A stretch of DNA of 17,453 nucleotides from Desulfobacterales bacterium (lineage in GTDB: Bacteria > Desulfobacterota > Desulfobacteria > Desulfobacterales > JASFBJ01). Positions within the stretch are counted from its first letter, which is position 1; each line of letters begins with the position of its first letter. Under the pieces are notes generated by a model. The model did not search any database, was not told where the DNA came from, and saw only the letters and a list, made by a program, of their open reading frames with translations. Below, in pieces: positions 1-7,780 of the stretch. Where the stretch lies: positions 1 through 17,453 of the forward strand of contig JASFBJ010000033.1 in NCBI GenBank assembly GCA_030149585.1, written 5' to 3'. A program made the position numbers and the translations under genes.

Positions 1-1
1 T

Positions 2-1555
2 GATTATGTTTATAGGTGGGCAAAAGCTTTTCCCGACAAAGAAGCTCTTATAGATATTAATACCCGACTAACCTGGTTGCAATATAAAAATATAATGGAC
101 AAGATGGCTCTTAATTTTCTTGATTTGGGTATTAAAAAAGGCGATTTTGTGGTGACTCAAATACCAAATTCAGTTGAAGCGGTCATTACAGAATTTGCAC
201 TGGGTAGAATTGGTGCCTGCATTGTTCCCTTAGCAATGCAGTGGAGACAACACGAGTTAGACTATGTACTTGGCCAAACAAAAGCCACTGCCGTTATTAT
301 TCTTAACGAATATGGTGGTTATGATTATCCTTCTATGATTAAGGATCTGAAGTCAAACCATGACCATCTCAAACACACCATAGTGATCGGTGATAAAGCG
401 CCGGATTGGACAATCTCATATAAAAAACTATGGGAAAATAATATAGAAGAAAAATATCCAGAAGACTATTTGTCCAAAAACTGCACTTTGGACGCCAATG
501 ATGTTGTCACCATGTGTTATACTTCAGGAACAGAGGCAGATCCAAAGGGATGTCCCAGAACACATAATATGTGGAAAAGTTTTGCCAGATGTTTTTTATT
601 AGACTTTCAGTTAAATGGATCTGATAGAATTGTTACATCATTACCCTGGATTAATATTTTTGCTCAGGTTGTAACGGTTCTTTCAATGGCAATGACCGGC
701 GGAACACTAATCTTGTTAGATGGATTTGAACCAGAAGGATTTGCTAAAATACTGGAAAAAGAGAAAGGAACTGTATATCCTGGCGTACCGGCAATGCATA
801 TTGCCATGTTAAGTTCTTTAGACTTCAGCCTTTATGACTTTTCTCAATTAAGACTCGTGGTATCTGGCGGTGCTCCATGCCCCACCCCCGTAATTAAAGG
901 TCTTATGGAAAAATTTGGTTGTTTGGTTGTCAATGGATGGGGATCAAATGAGGGTACTTTCAATTCCACTGAGATTGGATTGGCGCCTGAAATAGTTTCT
1001 AAATCAATTGGTGTCTCTGAGATATTTTTTGAAACAAAGATTGTCGATGATAAGGGCAGCACAGTTGGAGTCAACGAGACAGGAGAATATTGCCAAAGAG
1101 GTCCTGGTCTAATTGGCGGATATTATGAGCGTGATGATTTAAATAAAAAGAGCTGGGACGAGGATGGCTTTTTTCATACCGGTGATGCTGTTAAACGTGA
1201 TGAAAATGGTTTTATCCATTTTGTGACCAGATTAAAAGATATTATTATTAGAGGCGGCTTGAATATCAGTGCTGAAGAAGTCGAATTTATACTTTATAAA
1301 CATCCCAAGATTCTTAATGTTGCAATAGTCGGAATGCCGGATCAAAAACTTGGCGAAAAATCCTGTGCTTTTATTGAGTTAAAACCAGAAGCTGAAAAAC
1401 TTAGTTTAAAGGAGATTACTGATTTTATGGAAAAAGAAGGTGTAGCAAAATATAAGTGGCCTGAGAAAATAGAAATTACAAATATGCTTCCACGCACACC
1501 AACCGGTAAAGTTTTAAAGTATAAGCTTAGAGAAGAAATTAGCGTAAAGGTTTAA
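2..1555 (+). CDS. Acyl-CoA ligase (AMP-forming), DHB-AMP-ligase type, 5'-partial
   Basis: This is an adenylate-forming ligase of the ANL superfamily, which makes an acyl-AMP and then an acyl-CoA (or another acyl product) from a carboxylic acid. The frame is open from base 2 and reads WAKAFPDKEALID, the usual start region of these enzymes, so the true start lies left of the window. The TTG at 77 is internal. Visible motifs are the P-loop YTSGTEADPKG (518-550), followed by PRTHN, which is typical of the 2,3-dihydroxybenzoate-AMP ligase branch; NGWGSNEG (A5); FFHTGD (A7); RLKDIIIRGG (A8); and the C-terminal PRTPTGK with the catalytic lysine. The stop is followed by a 92-bp gap and the dehydratase-like gene on the same strand, so the two may be co-transcribed. 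Family membership is clear. The substrate is not; a hydroxy acid feeding the next enzyme is an inference from position. Confidence 0.9.
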   Translation, partial: DYVYRWAKAFPDKEALIDINTRLTWLQYKNIMDKMALNFLDLGIKKGDFVVTQIPNSVEAVITEFALGRIGACIVPLAMQWRQHELDYVLGQTKATAVIILNEYGGYDYPSMIKDLKSNHDHLKHTIVIGDKAPDWTISYKKLWENNIEEKYPEDYLSKNCTLDANDVVTMCYTSGTEADPKGCPRTHNMWKSFARCFLLDFQLNGSDRIVTSLPWINIFAQVVTVLSMAMTGGTLILLDGFEPEGFAKILEKEKGTVYPGVPAMHIAMLSSLDFSLYDFSQLRLVVSGGAPCPTPVIKGLMEKFGCLVVNGWGSNEGTFNSTEIGLAPEIVSKSIGVSEIFFETKIVDDKGSTVGVNETGEYCQRGPGLIGGYYERDDLNKKSWDEDGFFHTGDAVKRDENGFIHFVTRLKDIIIRGGLNISAEEVEFILYKHPKILNVAIVGMPDQKLGEKSCAFIELKPEAEKLSLKEITDFMEKEGVAKYKWPEKIEITNMLPRTPTGKVLKYKLREEISVKV

Positions 1556-1647
1556 ATCGTGTGTACGCAAAAGATATTATCTCTATTAGGATAAATGGTC
1601 AGGGTTATCAAGCTGATAAATAATTGACATGGAGGAGAAAATAAAAA

Positions 1648-3138
1648 ATGCTAAGGACTAAAGAGCAATTTCAAGAAGATTTATTTCGTATGAAATCAAA
1701 TATTTATATCGATGGCGAGCAGATAGGCCGGGATGATCACCGTATCCGGCCTGGTATAAATGTTTTGGGTATCACCTTTGACCTGGCCCTGGATCCCAAA
1801 TATAATGGGCTTGCTACAGCTACCTCAACGGTTACCGGCCAAAAAATCAATCGCTGGGCGCATTTGCCTCAAAATCCTTATGATTTAATGCAAAAACAAA
1901 AATTGATTCGAATTGGCGCTCGCAGAGCAGGCGGCTGTATCCAAAGGTGTATGGGCCACGATGGCCTTAACGCCCTTGCCATCTGCACCAAAGAAATGGA
2001 TGAAAAATTTGGAACCGACTATCATCAAAGATTTCTGAATTATCTTAAATTATATCATGAAAATGACTGGGACGCCTGCTGCGCCCAGACCGACAGCAAG
2101 GGCGATCGTCTCAAAAGGCCCAGCCGGCAAAATGATCCGGACGCATATGTTCATATAGTTGAGGAAAGAAAAGACGGAATTGTAGTCAGCGGCTATAAGA
2201 TGTCAATTACCCAGGCGCCTTATGCTGATGAGATTATAGTTGTTCCGACCAGGGCTTTAATGGAAGAAGACCGGGATTATGCCGTGGCCTTTGCAGTTCC
2301 AGCCGATCAGGAAGGGGTGAGCCTGGTAACAAGGCCTGTCTGGTTGAGGGATAAGGATGAAAAAAAGGCAGCGCCCTTTTGTAAATATGGTGGATCAGAC
2401 TGTGTTGTGATTTTTGATAATGTGTTTATTCCAAAAGAACGTGTTTTTATGTGCAAAGAATGGCAATTTGGCCGCAGGATAGCGCTTTTATTTGCCGATT
2501 CCCATCGCCACAGCTACAGCGGATGTAAACCTGCTGTTTCCGATGTATTATGCGGAGCAACGGCTCTGGCTGCCGAAGCCAATAATATTCAGAAAGTTTC
2601 TCATGTAAAAGAAAAGCTGTCTGAATTTGCCAGTGCTGCAGAGCTTGCCTTTGCTGCCGGGATTGCAGCAGCAGTATATGGTGAAAAAACTTCCAGCGGA
2701 GTTTTTTTTCCAAACAAGATATATGCTAATGTGGGCCGTAAACTGACTGGAGAGCTCATATATCACGAGTATAATCTGTTAACTGAAATTGCCGGCGGCA
2801 TAATCGCCACAATGCCTTTTAAAGGTGATTTTGAAAAAGGTGATAATAAGGATCGTTTGATGAAATTTATTGTCAGAAATCCAAAATTATCTCCTGAAGA
2901 ATCTTTAAAAATATGGAAATTTGTGGAAAATGTCGGCGCCTCTTCCATGGCCTCCTGGTATCAGGTTGCCGGTGTTCACGGAGGTGGTTCACCAATAATG
3001 GAAACAATTGCTTTAAATCTGGACTATGATTTTGAAGATAAAAAAGCCCTGGCACGCTATCTTGCCGGAATTGACGAAGAGCTGGATGATTCAAAACTGT
3101 TAAACCAAGAGCCGACTTTCGGCAAGCAACTAGTTTAA
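1648..3138 (+). CDS. 4-hydroxybutyryl-CoA dehydratase-like [4Fe-4S] flavoprotein
   Basis: The 496-residue protein belongs to the HpaB/AbfD flavoprotein family. Residues C97, C101, H286 and C293 match in order and spacing the four ligands of the [4Fe-4S] cluster in Clostridium aminobutyricum 4-hydroxybutyryl-CoA dehydratase (C99, C103, H292, C299). Y290 and K294 match Y296 and K300 there, and T188 fits T190. HpaB-type monooxygenases lack these cysteines, so a radical-type dehydratase/isomerase is the better call. Such enzymes convert 4-hydroxybutyryl-CoA to crotonyl-CoA and isomerise vinylacetyl-CoA. The length equals that of the family (about 490). The ATG is supported by GGAGGAG at 1631-1637, 10 bp upstream. 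The acyl-CoA ligase just before it could make the CoA substrate. The fold and cofactor are well supported. The exact substrate is open, since paralogues with other hydroxyacyl-CoAs are plausible. Confidence 0.85.
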   Translation: MLRTKEQFQEDLFRMKSNIYIDGEQIGRDDHRIRPGINVLGITFDLALDPKYNGLATATSTVTGQKINRWAHLPQNPYDLMQKQKLIRIGARRAGGCIQRCMGHDGLNALAICTKEMDEKFGTDYHQRFLNYLKLYHENDWDACCAQTDSKGDRLKRPSRQNDPDAYVHIVEERKDGIVVSGYKMSITQAPYADEIIVVPTRALMEEDRDYAVAFAVPADQEGVSLVTRPVWLRDKDEKKAAPFCKYGGSDCVVIFDNVFIPKERVFMCKEWQFGRRIALLFADSHRHSYSGCKPAVSDVLCGATALAAEANNIQKVSHVKEKLSEFASAAELAFAAGIAAAVYGEKTSSGVFFPNKIYANVGRKLTGELIYHEYNLLTEIAGGIIATMPFKGDFEKGDNKDRLMKFIVRNPKLSPEESLKIWKFVENVGASSMASWYQVAGVHGGGSPIMETIALNLDYDFEDKKALARYLAGIDEELDDSKLLNQEPTFGKQLV

Positions 3139-3244
3139 GAAAAAATAATCAGAAAAGAGCATACTCCATTATCCTGATCTACACTTTTTTCTACCAAGAA
3201 ACTTCTTGTTTCTTATAGGAAAAATGGCGCCGCGAAATATAAAG

Positions 3245-3274
3245 CTCGTTCCCACGCTCTGGCGTGGGAACGAG
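3245..3274. repeat. REP-like perfect hairpin
   Basis: A 13-bp perfect inverted repeat (CTCGTTCCCACGC, 4-nt loop TCTG, then its complement) lies alone in the 227-bp gap between the dehydratase-like gene and leuB. There is no T-run after it, so it is not a classic terminator. GC-rich short hairpins of the form GTTCCCACGC/GCGTGGGAAC recur in many bacterial genomes as REP elements; that recurrence is known to me in general but cannot be counted here. A smaller hairpin, AAGAAAC-5-GTTTCTT, lies at 3196-3214. Confidence 0.75.
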
Positions 3275-3280
3275 AAAATC

Positions 3281-3309
3281 TTGAGCAAAACCTCAAAACC
3301 TGCTATTAA
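3281..3309 (+). promoter_or_regulatory. Candidate promoter of leuB
   Basis: TTGAGC (3281-3286) and TATTAA (3304-3309) are separated by 17 bp and lie between the REP-like hairpin and leuB. Each hexamer matches the sigma-70 consensus at only four of six positions, so this is a weak candidate supported by correct spacing and location. Confidence 0.28.
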
Positions 3310-3365
3310 TAATTCCTTAAAATTTGTTTAGCAATTAAATATTTCCCCCATAGGAGTAGCATATA

Positions 3366-4451
3366 ATGGAATTGAAACAGATTGCGGTTCTGCCTGGTGA
3401 CGGTATAGGCCCTGAGGTAATGGATCAAGCGCTGAAAGTATTGGAATCAATTCAGAAAAAATTTGATTTAAAAATCAAATGCGAATTTGCGGAAGTTGGA
3501 GGCCTGGCCATCGACAAATTCGGCAAAGCTCTGCCTGAAAAGACCCTGGAGATTTGCGAAAAAAGTGACGCCATTCTTTTTGGTTCAGTAGGCGGCCCTG
3601 CCTGGGAACATTTGCCGCCTGAGCAGCAGCCCGAAAGAGCGGCTCTTTTGACTCTGAGGAAACATTTTAATTTTTTCTGCAATTTAAGACCTTCCAGAAT
3701 TTTTCCAGCCCTGGCAGGCGCCAGTCCCCTGCATCCTGAAATTATTGGGGACGGTTTTGATATTTTATGTGTGCGGGAGCTCACAGGAGGTATCTATTTC
3801 GGCCAACCAAAAGGCCGCGAGGGAGAAGGCTTAGAGGAAAAAGCTTATGATACAATGGTATATACCCGTGCTGAAATTCAAAGGATCGCTCATATTGCAT
3901 TTAAAGCCGCAAGAAAAAGAAAAAATAAAGTGACATCTATTGACAAAGCCAATGTTTTAACAACCATGGTTTTCTGGCGGGAAGTCGTCAGTCAGGTTGC
4001 ACAATCATATCCGGATGTTGAATTAAATCACATTTATGTGGATAATGCTACCATGCAACTGGTCAAAAATCCTCATCAGTTTGATGTTTTATTATGCGGG
4101 AATATGTTTGGCGATATTATTTCCGATGAATGCGCTATGCTTACAGGATCCATGGGACTTCTGGCTTCAGCCAGTATAAATGAGGAAAGTGTTGGATTAT
4201 TTGAACCAGCCGGCGGGTCTGCTCCGGATATTGCAGGCAAAGGAATAGCCAATCCAATAGCCCAGATTCTTTCAGTAGCCATGATGCTGCGGCATAGTCT
4301 TGATGCATTAAAAGAGGCAAAAGCCATTGAAAAGGCAGTAGAAGCTGTGCTGCAAGACGGCATCTTCACCCAAGATATTACCAATAATCAATCAAAGGCT
4401 GTAACTACCTCGCAGATGGGAGATGAGGTTGTTGCTAAAATTTTGAATTAG
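3366..4451 (+). CDS. leuB: 3-isopropylmalate dehydrogenase
   Basis: This enzyme oxidises and decarboxylates 3-isopropylmalate with NAD in leucine biosynthesis, in the cytoplasm. The 361-residue protein is full length. It shows LPGDGIGPEV at residues 9-18, the substrate-binding arginines R98 (TLRKH), R108 (NLRPS) and R137 (ELTGG), the catalytic Y144 and K194 (SIDKANVL), the metal-binding D226, D250 and D254, and the NAD-site segment LFEPAGGSAPDIAGKGIANP. The segment ELTGGIYFG and the LRKHFN stretch separate it from isocitrate and tartrate dehydrogenases. AGGAG at 3352-3356 stands 9 bp before the ATG. No other leucine genes are in the window, so it stands alone between the dehydratase-like gene and a transport operon. 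A role on another 3-alkylmalate is possible but nothing here argues for it. Confidence 0.95.
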   Translation: MELKQIAVLPGDGIGPEVMDQALKVLESIQKKFDLKIKCEFAEVGGLAIDKFGKALPEKTLEICEKSDAILFGSVGGPAWEHLPPEQQPERAALLTLRKHFNFFCNLRPSRIFPALAGASPLHPEIIGDGFDILCVRELTGGIYFGQPKGREGEGLEEKAYDTMVYTRAEIQRIAHIAFKAARKRKNKVTSIDKANVLTTMVFWREVVSQVAQSYPDVELNHIYVDNATMQLVKNPHQFDVLLCGNMFGDIISDECAMLTGSMGLLASASINEESVGLFEPAGGSAPDIAGKGIANPIAQILSVAMMLRHSLDALKEAKAIEKAVEAVLQDGIFTQDITNNQSKAVTTSQMGDEVVAKILN

Positions 4452-4812
4452 GGTTCAATGGGATCAGACTTGGAAGTCAGAGGGGCTGGACTCTGAGGGG
4501 CTATAAAACGATAAGCAAAAACATTGGACAGATTCAAAGATCAGAGCTTTTGCTTTTTGTTGTGTCGTTTCTATGACTTTGATAAGAATTATGCTGAGGC
4601 TCTTAAAAAATCGTTTCTATGTTTAGGGCGCCTCATAATTTATTTACGATACTCCATAATTGCTTTTTGATTCAAAAAATAAATATCCAATGATTTTGAA
4701 TAAACATACTTTAACCAATTGATTAATTTAAATAATCATTCCAGGTGTCCTGCTTCGCAAGCAATACAAAAAATCTTTTTTGTTAAAAAATAAAAAAAAA
4801 TCAATATTTCTC

Positions 4813-4841
4813 TTGACCAAACAAAAAACATATATTATTTC
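4813..4841 (+). promoter_or_regulatory. Candidate promoter of the ABC transport operon
   Basis: TTGACC (4813-4818) is a good -35 hexamer. TATTTC lies 17 bp downstream (4836-4841), and the better-matching TATTAT (4833-4838) lies at only 14 bp. Either -10 would fall in or against the palindrome at 4835-4857. The -35 is convincing and the -10 is not. Confidence 0.35.
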
Positions 4842-4857
4842 TTAATTTAAGAAATAA
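4835..4857. promoter_or_regulatory. Perfect 23-bp palindrome, candidate operator
   Basis: The arms TTATTTCTTAA (4835-4845) and TTAAGAAATAA (4847-4857) are exact reverse complements around a single central T. The element overlaps the place where the -10 box of the transport operon would lie. A site of this symmetry and size suits a dimeric repressor of the TetR, MarR or GntR kind. No regulator gene is in the window, and no T-run or GC-rich stem suggests a terminator. Confidence 0.55.
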
Positions 4858-4981
4858 ACCATATTCACAATATTGCATTCCGTAAAATAATATTCTTTGG
4901 TTAATTATGCATAGAATTTTCAGAACATAGTATTCGTAATTTTTGACAATTATTCTAAAATTGAAAAGGGGGCCTAAAACA

Positions 4982-5803
4982 TTGGCGGCCGCAGATAAGA
5001 TAAGAGATGGTGAGATCCTCCTGGAAATGAAAGATGTTCATATGCTTTTCGGAAAAGTTATTGCTCTGGCAGGGGTTAATCTTGAGATCAGAAAGGGTGA
5101 AATTCATTCGGTAATCGGGCCCAACGGAGCTGGAAAAACTGTTATGATGAATATAATAAATGGGTTATATCGTCCCCAGCAAGGCGAAATTTTTTATAAA
5201 GAGAAAAAAATTAATTTTTTAAAGCCCTATGAACGTTCAAAACTTGGTTTGGCCCGAACCTTTCAAAAAGTTGAGGTGTTTGGGGGTATGACTGTTTTGG
5301 ATAACATCCGGCTGGGACGACATATTCATTATAAATCAGGTATTTTCAGCGGTTCATGGTATTTTGGGAAAACCGCCCGTGAGGAAAATAAGCATCGCGC
5401 CTTTATTGAAGAAGAGATTATTGATCTGCTGGAAATAGAACAGATTCGCAATAAACCGGTTGGTATGCTGCCCTATGGTCTTCAAAAAAGAGTGGAACTG
5501 GGAAGGGCTCTGGCCCTGGAACCCGAGCTTTTAATTCTGGATGAACCCCTGGCTGGTTTAAATCTGGAAGAGGTTGAAGATATGGCCAGATTTATTCTTG
5601 ATATTAATGAAGAAAAGCGCTGGCAAGTCACCTGCCTGCTTGTTGAACATGATATGGGGGTGGTGATGGATCTGTCCCATAGGGTTTTTGTGCTGAATTT
5701 TGGTAATATGATCATAGACGGCACCCCCAAAGAGGTTCAAAACAACCCGGAAGTAATAAAAGCATATCTGGGCGAAGACGATTTATACTCAACCCGGAAA
5801 TAG
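4982..5803 (+). CDS. livG: HAAT-family ABC transporter ATPase, LivG type
   Basis: This is one of the two ATPases that drive a branched-chain-amino-acid-type importer at the inner face of the cytoplasmic membrane. Numbered from TTG 4982 (273 residues), it has Walker A GPNGAGKT at 46-53, an ABC signature changed to LPYGLQ at 163-168, Walker B LLILDEP at 183-189, and the switch histidine in LVEHD at 223. The LPYGLQKRVEL form is one I associate with a sub-branch of LivG proteins. I chose TTG 4982 because AAGGGGG stands about 9 bp upstream. A TTG at 4943 would add 13 residues but has no ribosome site. It is the first gene of the operon, with the acyl-CoA ligase starting 39 bp later. The substrate cannot be told from the ATPase. 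Confidence 0.9.
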   Translation: MAAADKIRDGEILLEMKDVHMLFGKVIALAGVNLEIRKGEIHSVIGPNGAGKTVMMNIINGLYRPQQGEIFYKEKKINFLKPYERSKLGLARTFQKVEVFGGMTVLDNIRLGRHIHYKSGIFSGSWYFGKTAREENKHRAFIEEEIIDLLEIEQIRNKPVGMLPYGLQKRVELGRALALEPELLILDEPLAGLNLEEVEDMARFILDINEEKRWQVTCLLVEHDMGVVMDLSHRVFVLNFGNMIIDGTPKEVQNNPEVIKAYLGEDDLYSTRK

Positions 5804-5842
5804 GCCGTAAACAGGCCAAAATTGAATAGGTAAAAAAAGAGT

Positions 5843-7747
5843 ATGGAAATTACACAAGAATTGACAATTCCAAAATTATTTTTTCAGCAGGCTCAAAAAT
5901 ATGGTTCCAATAAGGTTGCCATGCGTGAAAAAGAATTTGGAATCTGGCGGCCCATTACCTGGCAAGACTATCTTGAAAATGTAAAATATTTATCTTTAGG
6001 CCTGATAGAACTGGGGCTTGAAAATGGCGATAAAGTAGCCATGATCGGCGATAACCGCCCTGAAGGACTTTGGGCTGAAATGGCTGCCCTTTGCGTCGGA
6101 GGTATCGGTGTATGGCTTTTTCAGGACTGCCTTATAGATGAAGTCCGTTATATAATAGATCATTCTGATACCAAATATCTTTTTGGCGAAGGCCAGGAGG
6201 AGGTTGACAAAGCGATTTCCATTAGAAATGAGTGCCCAAGGCTTGAAAAAATCATCTGGGACGACCCAAAAGGAATGCGCAACTATGATCAGGATTATCT
6301 GATCAGTCTTAAACAGGTGCAGGAACTTGGAAAAAAACTTGATCAAAAGCAGCCAAAATTATTTGAAACCCTGGTCAAACAGGGCTCTGGAGAAGATGTG
6401 GCTCTTCTTTTTTATACTTCCGGCACCACATCCCTGCCCAAAGGAGCTCTTTTATCTCATAATAATATGCTCACCATGGGCAAATATCTAATGAGCGTGG
6501 ATCCATGCAAAGAAACTGACGATTATGTTTCTTATCTGCCTTTTGCCTGGATTGGAGAGCAGATGATGTCGATTTCCTGCGGTCTTCAGATGGGTTATAC
6601 ACTCAACTTTCCGGAAGGCCCCGCCACTGCCCAGGAAAATATCAGGGAAATCGGTCCCCATGTAATGTTTGCCCCGCCACGAATGTATGAGGAGATGACC
6701 CGTTCGGTTCAGGTGAAATATCTGGATGCTACCTGGATCAAACGCAGGTTTTATGAGTTTTCCACAAAAATCGGCTATCGTGTTGCCAATCTGAAATTTG
6801 ATAAAAAGCCGATCCCCTGGTACTGGGCTCTGCTGGAGTGGCTGGCTTATATTACAGTTCAAAAAAAGCTTAAAGATCATCTTGGTTTATCAGGAATAAG
6901 AAACGCCTATACCGGAGGCGCTGCCATGGGGCCTGATCATTTTCGCTTTTTCCATGCTCTTGGCGTTAATCTAAAACAGATCTATGGGCAAACGGAAGTT
7001 GCCGGGATTTCAGTGGTACACCGCAGTGGCGATATTAAATTTGATACAGTGGGCAAGCCCATTCCAGGTACCCAGATTAAAATTACTGAGGATGGAGAAA
7101 TTATAACTAAAAGTTCCTCTGTATTTCTTGGTTATTATAAAAATCCGGAAGCCACAGCCAAAGCCCTTCAGGATGGCTGGCTTTACTCAGATGATAAAGG
7201 CTTTATAGATGATGACGGACATCTGGTGGTTTTTGATCGTACCAAAGATGTTTTTACTTTAAAAGATGGGCAACCCTTTTCGCCCCAGTACCTTGAAACA
7301 CGTCTTAAATTCAGCCCCTATGTCAAAGATTCCTGGGTGATAGGTAATAATCTTGATTATATAACAGCAGTTTTGTGCATTGATTATGCTGTAGTCGGCA
7401 AATGGGCTGATGAAAAAAAAATAAACTATACGAGTTATCAGGAACTTTCCCAGATGCCGGAAGTCTATGACCTGATAGAAAAACAGATCAAACAGGCCAA
7501 TAAAGATTTACCGGATGCCGCAAAGGTAGCTAAATTTACTAACCTTTATAAAGAGCTGGACGCGGATGATGATGAATTGACCCGCACTCGCAAACTGCGC
7601 CGGGCCTTTGTTGAAAAAAGGTATAAAGATATTTTGGCAGCCCTTTATTCCAATGCTGATTCAGTGCATATAGATACTGAAATTAAATATGAAGATGGCC
7701 GAAAAGCTCATATTATAACGGATCTCCATATAAGATGGGTAGAATAA
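5843..7747 (+). CDS. Long-chain-type acyl-CoA ligase inside the transporter operon
   Basis: This 634-residue adenylate-forming ligase resembles long-chain fatty-acid-CoA ligases. Motifs are YTSGTTSLPKG at 191-201, TGGAA at 357-361, YGQTE at 381-385, an A7 region reading YSDDKG around 448-453 instead of the usual HTGD.G (the ATP-ribose aspartate is kept as D451), DRTKD at 465-469, and a C-terminal TRTRKLRR with the likely catalytic lysine. It lies between the LivG ATPase and the LivH permease, 33 bp before the latter, so it is surely in the same transcript. The natural reading is that it converts the imported acid to its CoA ester in the cytoplasm and so traps it. Fatty, dicarboxylic and aromatic acids are all possible. 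The ribosome site before the ATG (AGG, then an A-rich run) is weak. Confidence 0.9.
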   Translation: MEITQELTIPKLFFQQAQKYGSNKVAMREKEFGIWRPITWQDYLENVKYLSLGLIELGLENGDKVAMIGDNRPEGLWAEMAALCVGGIGVWLFQDCLIDEVRYIIDHSDTKYLFGEGQEEVDKAISIRNECPRLEKIIWDDPKGMRNYDQDYLISLKQVQELGKKLDQKQPKLFETLVKQGSGEDVALLFYTSGTTSLPKGALLSHNNMLTMGKYLMSVDPCKETDDYVSYLPFAWIGEQMMSISCGLQMGYTLNFPEGPATAQENIREIGPHVMFAPPRMYEEMTRSVQVKYLDATWIKRRFYEFSTKIGYRVANLKFDKKPIPWYWALLEWLAYITVQKKLKDHLGLSGIRNAYTGGAAMGPDHFRFFHALGVNLKQIYGQTEVAGISVVHRSGDIKFDTVGKPIPGTQIKITEDGEIITKSSSVFLGYYKNPEATAKALQDGWLYSDDKGFIDDDGHLVVFDRTKDVFTLKDGQPFSPQYLETRLKFSPYVKDSWVIGNNLDYITAVLCIDYAVVGKWADEKKINYTSYQELSQMPEVYDLIEKQIKQANKDLPDAAKVAKFTNLYKELDADDDELTRTRKLRRAFVEKRYKDILAALYSNADSVHIDTEIKYEDGRKAHIITDLHIRWVE

Positions 7748-7780
7748 TAAAATTTTGTTTTAAACCAAAGGAGAAAATGG

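Larger units (their letters stand above)
4452..4981. other. 530-bp AT-rich gene-free stretch before the transport operon
   Basis: I see no coding frame with a ribosome site here. The stretch holds an 11-bp direct repeat TCGTTTCTATG (4565-4575 and 4611-4621); an imperfect palindrome at 4720-4738 (arms TGATTA/TAATCA, one mismatched pair inside); small hairpins TGCTT-CGC-AAGCA (4751-4763) and CAAAAAA-TC-TTTTTTG (4767-4782); promoter-like hexamers; and the large perfect palindrome listed separately. It most likely carries the end of the leuB transcript and the control region of the operon that follows. Confidence 0.6.

Noticed and set aside
77..79. TTG at 77 as the start of the first acyl-CoA ligase
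   Set aside because: The same frame is open to base 2 and encodes conserved N-terminal ligase sequence; there is no ribosome site before 77.
1648..3138. 4-hydroxyphenylacetate 3-monooxygenase (HpaB) as the function
   Set aside because: The protein has the CxxxC and HxxxYxxCK ligand pattern of 4-hydroxybutyryl-CoA dehydratase, which the monooxygenases lack.
4511..4553. AGCAAAA ... TTTTGCT as terminator of leuB
   Set aside because: The stem is only 7 bp, AT-rich, and the loop is near 30 nt.
4943..4948. TTGACA read as start codon of LivG or as a -35 box
   Set aside because: As a start it lacks a ribosome site; as a -35 it has no -10 at 16-18 bp, because that place is the purine-rich ribosome site of LivG.
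5996..6880. Two - strand frames inside the acyl-CoA ligase gene
   Set aside because: They mirror conserved ligase codons, have no ribosome sites and resemble no family I know.
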